A stretch of 11,610 nt of DNA. Source: Micavibrio_B sp044238965 (GTDB lineage: Bacteria > Pseudomonadota > Alphaproteobacteria > Micavibrionales > Micavibrionaceae). The translations under genes and the position numbers were made by a program. Below are positions 1 to 8,000 of the stretch, in pieces (the first letter of the stretch is position 1; every line of letters begins with the position of its first letter). The stretch spans positions 1-11,610 of the forward strand of contig JBIICJ010000138.1 in assembly GCA_044238965.1 (NCBI GenBank). Reading direction: 5' to 3'. The notes under the pieces were generated by a model. It had not been told where the DNA came from. It was given only the letters and a program-made list of their open reading frames with translations, and searched no databases.

Positions 1-2156
1 GATTTTAAATCTTTATACGCTTCAGGATTTTTCTTCATATCATTGTACTCTTTCAAGAACTTTTGTCTACGAAGAGTGAGCTCTCCTACATCCTGTAATG
101 ATTGTTTAAGATCTACTATTTTGTCATCAATTAATTTTTCATCCATTGATTCTATAGTAGCCATTGCTTTATCATAACTTTCAAAGTTACCTTTAGCAAC
201 ATCTTCAACTATAGATGAAATATCTATTCCTGTACTTAGAGATAAATTAGAACCTACTTTAGGAATACGTTGATCATAGTCAGCTATTTTTGTAGCTGCA
301 TAAACCATCTTATCCATTACTGCAGGAGAATACAAAGGCTCACCATTTTTACCAAACATTCCTCCATAACGAAGATTCAATGATTCATATAAAGATTTAA
401 TATTTTCAGCTGTATTTTCTAAACCATTAAGTCTCTGTATGTAAGCTTGTTGAGTGTCTCCTTCAAGAGCTTTACCTTCACTTACCAATTGTGCAAATCC
501 TTCATCACTTGATGCAAGCATTCTAAGTTCTTCAAGATCACTCTTTACAAGATCCATTCTACCAAACTTAATCCTAGGAGAAAGATAGTTAATTATATAA
601 TCTGTTTCTTTATCCTTGCTCTCAAGAATATCTCCAGTTTTTAATGTTTGTTCTCTTTCTTGTTGAAGAACCACTCCTCTATTTACAGAGTCTACGGTTT
701 CTTTAGTAAAATCAGATAGCTTAAATTTATTAAACGCAGCAATAGCTTCTGCTGTATTTCTAGACTTTTCTCTTTGTTCTCTAAATGTACCTCTAGCTTG
801 CATTAATGATCCAGATAATCCTCCTATGAGAACATTCTCCATACCCTCATTTGTTCCTAGAGTTTGACTTACACCTTCAACAACACTTGTCAAAAAGTTT
901 GCAGTAGGGTCTCCTTCATATTTTTTATTGTAATAATCCTGAGTTCCCACCTGTATAGCATACTGAGCACCTTCTTCAAAACCTTCTGATATAGAGAAAG
1001 TATAAGGTCTTATCTTATTTGCAACTGATAGAAGTTTACCATACTTTGGTGTTTGTTTAATAAAGTTTCCAGCAGCATCTGTAGCAATTTCATTTATTTC
1101 TTTAGTGAGTCCATTTATTACATTCTTTTCAGCCTTATATGAACTTCCTAATATCTTAGGGAATTGAATATAGTTTGTAGCAGTAAGAAGAGCTGTATTT
1201 AAGAGAAATGAAGAATTACCAACACTATCAGCTAATTTATTAATCTCTTCAAGATCCTTTCCTATTGGAGCCATTCCTCCATGAGATTCTTTATATTCTC
1301 TAATCTTATCATCTCTAAATTGATTAAGATTATGATATGCTTCAAACCCAGCCTCACCTGTTGTAGCAAGTCCTGCAACTAAAGCTCTACCACCAGCATT
1401 GAGAGTTTTGTATGAAGATAGAAATTTATCAGAAAGACCTTTAACTTTTCCATAAGTTTCAGCCACCTTATTAGCAGCAAGAAGAGCTTCTTCTGTAGCA
1501 GCTAGTGTCTCAGCAGCTTTTCCTACAGAGAACAATCTTGCTGTAAGAGGGAGAGCTTTTAACGCTGCTGAATATAATCCTCCAGATAGAGCAGCACCTG
1601 CAGCAAAACCCATATTCTTTACTATACCATCCCAAAGAAAGTTTGCTGAGAATAATTTTGTAGGAGAATACCAGTTTGCATTTCTCTCAGCAGCAGTGTA
1701 ATAGTTAGGAAGTGTATCTTCTAGTTTTTTGTTATACTCATCTAATTTTCTATTAAAATCATTATCGTAGAATGAAGCAGCTCTACCATCAGCTCCCCAT
1801 TGAACTAAACCATTAACAAGTCCTACAGTTGATTGTAACAACGTAGTTCCTGTAAGAGAAAGTCCTTTTCCTAAAGAATTCACCATTTTAGAACCCCATC
1901 CTTGCCCTTTAGCATACATCTCTTCCATATCCTCTCCAGGAAAAATCTTTCCATATCTTCCTGTACCAGGTAGTGTATCAGCTGAAACATTTGTAAAATA
2001 TGTTCCTTCAGGCTTTTGTAAAGAAGCCAATCTTTGAGACATTAATTCATAAGGATCTATTGGAGTTTGATTACCATTTCTTAAAGATGAAGTATAATCA
2101 GGTACTATTGGGGCAATTGTTCCTTTTAAATTTACTGGCTTTATTTCTTCTGGCAT
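1..2156 (-). CDS. Large phage virion protein with membrane-active segments, C-terminus beyond the window (partial)
   Basis: The frame is open from an ATG at 2156-2154 to the left edge: 718 codons with no stop, so the 3' end lies outside. The start is well defined, because the in-frame TAA of the upstream gene lies only one codon (TAT) before it. There is no Shine-Dalgarno sequence. The product begins MPEEIKPVNLKG. Residues 1-90 are polar. Small-residue-rich hydrophobic stretches follow at about 95-120, 182-209 (MGFAAGAALSGGLYSAALKA), 255-267, 315-338 and 439-452. From about 455 to the cut end it is charged and helical, probably coiled coil (for example FREQREKSRNTAEAIAAF). There is no signal peptide and no cysteine. 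I know of no enzymatic motif in it. Similar Gly/Ala helices occur in phage internal proteins that enter or cross the host envelope, and I recall related sequences in uncultured crAss-like phages. A role as an ejection or cargo protein is inference. It is probably co-transcribed with the 917-residue protein upstream. Confidence 0.85.
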   Translation of the reverse strand, partial: MPEEIKPVNLKGTIAPIVPDYTSSLRNGNQTPIDPYELMSQRLASLQKPEGTYFTNVSADTLPGTGRYGKIFPGEDMEEMYAKGQGWGSKMVNSLGKGLSLTGTTLLQSTVGLVNGLVQWGADGRAASFYDNDFNRKLDEYNKKLEDTLPNYYTAAERNANWYSPTKLFSANFLWDGIVKNMGFAAGAALSGGLYSAALKALPLTARLFSVGKAAETLAATEEALLAANKVAETYGKVKGLSDKFLSSYKTLNAGGRALVAGLATTGEAGFEAYHNLNQFRDDKIREYKESHGGMAPIGKDLEEINKLADSVGNSSFLLNTALLTATNYIQFPKILGSSYKAEKNVINGLTKEINEIATDAAGNFIKQTPKYGKLLSVANKIRPYTFSISEGFEEGAQYAIQVGTQDYYNKKYEGDPTANFLTSVVEGVSQTLGTNEGMENVLIGGLSGSLMQARGTFREQREKSRNTAEAIAAFNKFKLSDFTKETVDSVNRGVVLQQEREQTLKTGDILESKDKETDYIINYLSPRIKFGRMDLVKSDLEELRMLASSDEGFAQLVSEGKALEGDTQQAYIQRLNGLENTAENIKSLYESLNLRYGGMFGKNGEPLYSPAVMDKMVYAATKIADYDQRIPKVGSNLSLSTGIDISSIVEDVAKGNFESYDKAMATIESMDEKLIDDKIVDLKQSLQDVGELTLRRQKFLKEYNDMKKNPEAYKDLK

Positions 2157-2159
2157 ATA

Positions 2160-4913
2160 TTATTTTCTTTGTAATAATGATTTGATAAAAACATCATCAA
2201 CTAATGATGGAAAATTCTTAGCTTCTTCTGGTGTAAGTCCAATATTATAAGGAACAAGTTTCCAATCATTGTCACTTCTCTGTACATAGAGTTTAGGGAA
2301 AAGGAGATTACCTGATCCTGGAACAAAGTCCATAGCAACGTTATAATTTTTAGTTCTTGTTTGATCATCTTTTACAAATGCAGTGCTATATGCATCGTCA
2401 TCTGTATACATGTGTGATAGATTAGTACTGCCATAATTAGAAGCATTGATAGCAGATGAAACTTCATTTATAAATAATGAAGGTGCTTCTTTTCCTGTTA
2501 TAAATTTATAATGGCTCTCCATAATAGGTTTAACTATTACACTACCATCTTTTTTTGTAACTTGTAAATTGTATGAATTTTTTCCATATCTGCTTGCAGC
2601 AGGATCAATATTTATTTGGAACTGTGAACCATCTTCATTTACAGCTTTTATTAAATCTTGATAAGAATTATCAATACCTATGTAATCACTTGCAACATTT
2701 GTAAGTGCTGATTGTAAATGTTCTTTTTGTTCAGCTTTATCTTTATATAGAGTGACTCCTTTAGGTACACCAACTTCACTAATTCCTTTGTAATATTGTT
2801 CTTTTAGAGTCATTGTTTTTCTAAACCTATCATCTCTTATTACGTTTATTGCTTTTTTAACTTCTGAGTTTTGTTTTAAATTATTTACATCTACATTAAA
2901 TACAAGATTAAATGGATTCATATCTGCTGGATCCATCTTCTCTTGACCTCTAAGTGATCTTTGCATACTTTCAAATCCTGCAGTTCCATATTTTTTTATA
3001 AGTCTAGCTTTAGCTTCATCAGATTGTTTTTTAACAAGATCAGAATCAAAAGATCCTGGTATAAATCCACCTTCCCAATCATGATAAATAAACTTTGCAA
3101 AATCAAAAATATCTTGTCTACTAAGAGTTACATCTTGTCTTCTCATCTTACCCATCCCTTCAGCTTCACCCCCAAGAACTGCTTTTACAGTTACAGGTTT
3201 AATATTAATCTGGCTTAAATCTACAGGTGTAAACCCTAGTTCATTAGCTCTAGCAGCAAGTGTAGCTGCCTCATTATCCATCTTCTTTTTGTTAATACCT
3301 ATTCTGTTTCCTAATTCATTTATTGCTCTAAAGTCATCAACATATTCAGCACCTAGAGATTTTCCTTTAGTTTCATTATATCTATCTGTAGCTTTTTGTC
3401 CTTGATAAACAACATAGTCATTATATGATTTTCCAAGTTTTTTGGCATATGTTGCTATTTGATTTTTCATCTCATCTTTAGTATAAGACTTACCTGTTTG
3501 AGGATTAATATTTCCAGAGTTTTTAGCCATCCAATCAGCTATTGCTACCTTTTCGTATAACTTAAACTGAGTGTCCATATCATCCTTCAATCCTTTTTCA
3601 AATTGATCAGTAAAATATAAAGGATCAGTTATATCGTTTATTCCAAGATCTCTAGCTGCTCCTGAGTAAAGACCAGCTCCTGTAGGTTTTCCATTCTCAT
3701 CAACAAGTCCTTTTTCAAATAGAGCTTTCCATCTCTCTTGAGCCATTTCTTCTGCATCATGAGTTTGTTGATAGATAAATTTATCTTGGTTAAGTTTGAA
3801 CTCATTTTGTTGAAGTTTCAATCTTTCTCTATCCATCATCACTTCTACAGCAGGATTCTTACTATACTTTGTATAAGTTTCCTTTGTAGAGAACACATTA
3901 GACATGCTGTCAAGAAAGTTATTTGTATAAATACTTCCTTTAATAGCATCAAGATCTCCAGATCCAAGCATGCTATCTACACCTTGCCTTCTTTTAGAGA
4001 TGTCAAGATCTATTTTAACAACAGCCTTTTGAAGAAGATCTATATCATCCTTAGATCCTCCTTTTGTTTTAAGTTCTATAATTTTATCTTGTATTAATTC
4101 TTTTTTTAATAATGAATTTTTTTGATATTCTTCAAACCCATCATTTAACATTTTTGAAATATCATCTGCAGATTTATTCTTTAATTCATATCTACCAGTG
4201 ATACTCAACTGTCTATAGTCATTAGCATCTAGACCACTTTGAAAAGCTTCTAAAATTTTATTTTTATCCTTTCCTTTTAATAAAGTTTCAGCCATTACAT
4301 CATTATACTGTAATTGACCATTCTTAAGAATAGGATTACCATTTAAGTCTGTTTGAAATAACTGTTGTACAATAGTGGAATCTTCTCCTACAGACTTAGC
4401 AATATCTTGAAGTTTTTTAAAAACATCTGTATAAGGAACATACTCATCACTAAATGTTGCTCCAGCTTTAGAATCTTTATACCAATTACTAACTTGTGAT
4501 GAAAACAAATCTTCATTTGCAACATTAGACTTTCCATTTTTCCTAGCTTCCTCTATTGCTTTTTGTTGTTTTCTATACCAAGCTGTTGAAGCTACAGAAT
4601 TTTGAACCACTTCATCTTTTCCAACTTGTCTAGCCATACCTCCAACAGAGTTAACTAATTGGAAGTTAGAGAAGTCTCCAGCAGCATATGTCCTTAAATT
4701 ACTACCAAGTTCATCAAGCTTAGACTGTAGATAGTTCTTATCTACATCCCTGATTATGTCAAGACCTGCTACTCTGTCTATTTCACCTTGTATTTTCTTA
4801 TACCCTTCCTCATATTGGGCCTGCTTTTGCATACCCACTTTTACCATAGCCTCAATAGGAAGCTGTGATACGTAGGGGTTAAATTGGGTTATTGCGTCTG
4901 TAAAACTTGCCAT
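2160..4913 (-). CDS. 917-residue helical phage structural (virion-associated) protein, function unknown
   Basis: The ORF is complete, ATG 4913-4911 to TAA 2162-2160. An in-frame TAA six bases upstream of the ATG fixes the start. Residues 1-125 (opening MASFTDAITQFNPYVSQLPI, then KVGMQKQAQYEEGYKKIQGEIDRVAGLDIIRDVDKNYL and an AAGDFSNFQLVNSVGGMARQ stretch) match a block I recall at the N-terminus of many uncharacterised proteins of crAss-like and other Bacteroidota phages. Residues 240-310 and 350-400 look like long charged helices. Residues 570-605 (IKPVTVKAVLGG, then DVTLSRQDIFDFAKFIY) may be a small separate domain. The end (about 840-917) looks beta-rich. There is no signal peptide, no membrane segment and no cysteine. 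It is the first gene after the terminator-promoter hinge and lies 3 bases from the next gene, in the same frame. It is probably a tail, internal-virion or cargo protein. No enzymatic activity can be supported. Confidence 0.9.
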   Translation of the reverse strand: MASFTDAITQFNPYVSQLPIEAMVKVGMQKQAQYEEGYKKIQGEIDRVAGLDIIRDVDKNYLQSKLDELGSNLRTYAAGDFSNFQLVNSVGGMARQVGKDEVVQNSVASTAWYRKQQKAIEEARKNGKSNVANEDLFSSQVSNWYKDSKAGATFSDEYVPYTDVFKKLQDIAKSVGEDSTIVQQLFQTDLNGNPILKNGQLQYNDVMAETLLKGKDKNKILEAFQSGLDANDYRQLSITGRYELKNKSADDISKMLNDGFEEYQKNSLLKKELIQDKIIELKTKGGSKDDIDLLQKAVVKIDLDISKRRQGVDSMLGSGDLDAIKGSIYTNNFLDSMSNVFSTKETYTKYSKNPAVEVMMDRERLKLQQNEFKLNQDKFIYQQTHDAEEMAQERWKALFEKGLVDENGKPTGAGLYSGAARDLGINDITDPLYFTDQFEKGLKDDMDTQFKLYEKVAIADWMAKNSGNINPQTGKSYTKDEMKNQIATYAKKLGKSYNDYVVYQGQKATDRYNETKGKSLGAEYVDDFRAINELGNRIGINKKKMDNEAATLAARANELGFTPVDLSQINIKPVTVKAVLGGEAEGMGKMRRQDVTLSRQDIFDFAKFIYHDWEGGFIPGSFDSDLVKKQSDEAKARLIKKYGTAGFESMQRSLRGQEKMDPADMNPFNLVFNVDVNNLKQNSEVKKAINVIRDDRFRKTMTLKEQYYKGISEVGVPKGVTLYKDKAEQKEHLQSALTNVASDYIGIDNSYQDLIKAVNEDGSQFQINIDPAASRYGKNSYNLQVTKKDGSVIVKPIMESHYKFITGKEAPSLFINEVSSAINASNYGSTNLSHMYTDDDAYSTAFVKDDQTRTKNYNVAMDFVPGSGNLLFPKLYVQRSDNDWKLVPYNIGLTPEEAKNFPSLVDDVFIKSLLQRK

Positions 4914-4928
4914 GTTAAATTAAGTTAG

Positions 4929-4960
4929 CAAATGTAATTAAAAATAATAAGATTACCAAA
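4929..4960 (-). promoter_or_regulatory. Bacteroidota-type promoter for the 917-residue protein gene
   Basis: Read on the minus strand, TTTG (4960-4957) is followed after exactly 20 bases by TACATTTG (4936-4929). This fits the Bacteroidota primary sigma consensus (-33 TTTG, -7 TAnnTTTG, spacer about 19-21). Transcription would start near 4922-4925, giving a leader of only about 10 bases before the ATG at 4913. The -33 box lies inside the 3' arm of the terminator hairpin of the upstream gene. This is a motif match only, without experimental support. Confidence 0.6.
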
Positions 4961-4985
4961 AACTGTAATGGTTTTCGGTAATCTT
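4936..4985 (-). terminator. Intrinsic terminator after the 1293-residue protein gene
   Basis: An inverted repeat (arms 4949-4963 and 4971-4985, 7-base loop 4964-4970) lies 15 bases after the stop codon. In minus-strand RNA the 15-bp stem is fully paired, with one G-U wobble at 4978/4956. On the plus strand the same position is an A-C mismatch, so the hairpin favours leftward transcripts. It is followed by the U-rich tract ATTATTTTTAATTA (4948-4935). The right-hand side has no comparable T tract in the plus direction, so this is a one-way terminator. Confidence 0.85.
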
Positions 4986-5000
4986 GTATAATTGAATTCG

Positions 5001-8000
5001 TTATAAATTTTTGATTGCTCTTACAATCTTACCATTTCTTCCTGAATCCTCACTCTTCTTAGATTTCTTTTTAGTTCCTTGGAAGTTACCTTCAGCATCA
5101 TATAAAGCTATCCAATCCTCAGGAATTCCTGATAAAGATGTACCACCACTTTTACCTCCAGAAGTAGAGAACTGAGCAAGAGGATTCATGTTTATAGCTC
5201 TACCACTAGGATCAAATCTATACTTATATAGATTTTCCATTATACCTAATGTCCTGTTTTCCAACTTGTTCTTAGCAATCTTATCAGCTACAGACTTCAT
5301 AGCTTCTAGAGCTTGTTGTTTTGTTTTACTCTTAGCTTCTTCACCTCTTACCATCTGTGTGTCTAGGATCCCAAGGTTCTTAAGCTGAGCATCATTTAGA
5401 AGAGCTCTGTTTCCTTCATACACTCTTTGTTTCTCAGCTTGGTTAAGTCTAAACTGATCAGCCAACACTTTACTATTAGCTGCATACTTTTGAGCTGCTA
5501 GAGCAGAAAGAGCTTCAGGGTTATATCCCATTTGTCTCTGGAGAGCATTGAAGTCAGCTTGGTTAGCGTTTAATTGGTCTTGTAGAGATATATCCATTGG
5601 TATTCCTAGATCTGGACGATATAACTGAGCTTGTACAGGTTCTAGCTGATTCATAGCAAGAGCCATCATTTCAGGATATGTCTGTGAATAATCAAACTCT
5701 TCTTGATCTGTAGGTCTTAGGTATTCAAGAGCTTGATTAACATATGGCATCCAGTCAAAAGGTTTCTTTTTATATAGATTTTCATCAAATGCATTTCCAG
5801 TAAGCTGTATTGGATCAATTGGTACTTCTGATGGAAGAGCTTTTGTAACAGTTACTTCATGTCTAGCTCTAGTATCAAATTTTTTTCCTGTCTCTCTAAC
5901 AACTTTACCAGCTTTATCATACTCAGTTCTAGATCTATCTTTATGAACAATGTAATAAGATCCATCATCGTGTGTAAACTTCTTTTCACCACTAGGAAGA
6001 GTTTCCATTTTAGGTTCTCCTCCTTTTACATTCCTTTTACCTTTCTGAGCTTGAGGAATGTATTTACCCCATTTAGCTTGTTCTTTCATAGCTTCTTTGT
6101 CTATTTTGTATTTACCTTTAGCAAGAGCATCTGCATCTATACCATACTCTTCTGCTGTTTCATTAATTGCATTCTGTACAGAAGAAGCATTTGATTTCCT
6201 AAGAGCTGCTTCTTTAAGTTTCATATTAGCTCCCTGTATTGTAGCTTGGAGAGCATCAAACTTTAATTTATCAAACGGTGTATAAACCTCTAGACTATCA
6301 AGTTCATTTGTAGCTTTCTCAATAATCTTGTTCTGTTTAGCCTCATCCTTACCAAGATCAGCTACATAGTTCTTGAACTTCTTACCTTTAGCTTTCTTAT
6401 CACCTATTTGATCTAGGAAGTGGTTAGGGATCTTTAGATTACCAAATACCACCATATTCTTTTCTCCTGTTTGGGGATCAATCATTTCTGTGGCTGGTTC
6501 ACCTCTTTCAACTTCTACATCAGCATCAGCATCTCTAGATCCATACTCAGCATAGTCTGTATAGCTGTCATGTCCACCTTCACCATATTTAACACCAATA
6601 CCTGTATGTCCATTACCATCAGATTCTTCATGAGACTTACCCCTGAACATTACAGTTTCTCCTGTACCAGGCATATATGGATTGTAAGAAATAGGTTCTG
6701 CATATCCACCCCATGTAGTTTTAAGTTCACCACCTAGGGCATATTGATCTTGAGGGAATATGTTGTTCTGTGTAATACGTCCACCTGTTCTCAATGTATC
6801 CATCATAGGATCTCTCTTGAGAAGATCTTGCATATCGTATTCTCCAAACTTTGTAATCACTTGTGGTTGCCAATCGTGACTCACCCAACCACCTTCTTCC
6901 ATATACATATTGTTTCTTGTCTGTATAGCCTGAGCTCCAGATTGAAATGCTGCCTTCTCAAGATTTTCTCTTGTTCTCTTTTGAGCAGCTTCCATTTTTC
7001 TTTTATTCTTATCAAGAAGACCACCAGTGATTGTACCAAGAGTTTGACCAATAGCTTTACCAGCTGCACCACCAACACCTGGAGCAATTATATTACCAGC
7101 TGCTTCACCTACAGCACCACCTATATCTCCACCTACATCACCTCCTGCATTATCTCCTGTAGCAGCACTACCAATACCTGAACCAAGTTGACCTATTGCA
7201 TCCCAAGGTAATCCTCCACCAGTTTGCATTCTATAATATCCACCTTGTCTGTATTGCTTAATAATATCACTTTCACTCATAGGCTCATATCCAAGATGAG
7301 AATAAAGATCTCCAGGATTGTACATGTTCTGTATCTCTGTAGGGTTACCACCTATTTGACTAACTGTTGTACCATCTTTAGCCAAGTAGTTTGTACCTAC
7401 ACCATAAGAAGGAGATAGTTGATTAGGTTGTACTAAAGCATCTTCTGGTCTTACATATCTACGTTTAATTTGTTCTGGTCTTGAGCTAGCTGCCTGAAGA
7501 GTGAGATCACTAATCTTTGCTGTAGATTCAGCACGTTTTCTCTGACGCTTTTCTTCTTTAAGAGCTTGAAATCCTTCATATAGTTTTCCTGCAAGACCAA
7601 AGTATTTAGAAATATCTTTTGTTTTACTTGGTTTAACTGCATTTTGTGATCCAGCTATTTGTTGTTCAAGAGTTCCTGTCTGATTAGGATCCATTATAAA
7701 CATTCCTTGAGCATTGCCTCCAGGCATTGTAGGCATTGATTGTTGTCCTGTAATACCTCCACTTCCAGCTGTCCAATCAAATGCTCCAGAAGGTTGAGCA
7801 TTTAATCCTATACCACCACCTGGAGGATTAGCAATTTGCATTTTATGAACTTTCTTACCTGTTCTTCCAATTGATGTACCAACAGACATTCCTCCCATAT
7901 TAGTTTTAGCAACATCTATATCTACATTATCTCCTTTTGCACCACCCACTATACTACCAAGTTGGTTTAGCATCCCACTAATATCAGGACCACCACCACT

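Noticed and set aside
2157..2159. Frameshift or sequencing error joining the 917-residue protein to the left-hand one
   Set aside because: The two are already in the same frame, divided by a clean TAA and followed at once by an ATG. Both the C-terminus and the new N-terminus look natural, so an ordinary gene junction is simpler.
4964..5000. Riboswitch or small RNA in the 87-base gap
   Set aside because: The hairpin, U tract and promoter account for the conserved-looking structure. The rest is too short for a further RNA element.
6881..7087. Minus-strand 68-codon frame, and a similar one at 7451-7642
   Set aside because: They are out-of-frame readings inside the 1293-residue gene, with no separate start context and low-complexity Leu/Val/Lys products.
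7130..7160. Repetitive ccacct/acctcc pattern suggesting a DNA repeat or CRISPR remnant
   Set aside because: It comes from glycine codons (GGT/GGA) of the Gly-rich protein segment. There are no regular units or spacers.
6744..7181. 145-codon open frame on the plus strand
   Set aside because: It lies wholly antisense to the Gly-rich part of the 1293-residue gene. Its Ser/Thr/Cys-rich product is what Gly/Ala/Val codons give on the opposite strand. The same applies to the other plus-strand frames (2000-2185, 2961-3218, 3738-4097, 5188-5388, 5859-6285, 6471-6737, 7224-7418, 8025-8279).
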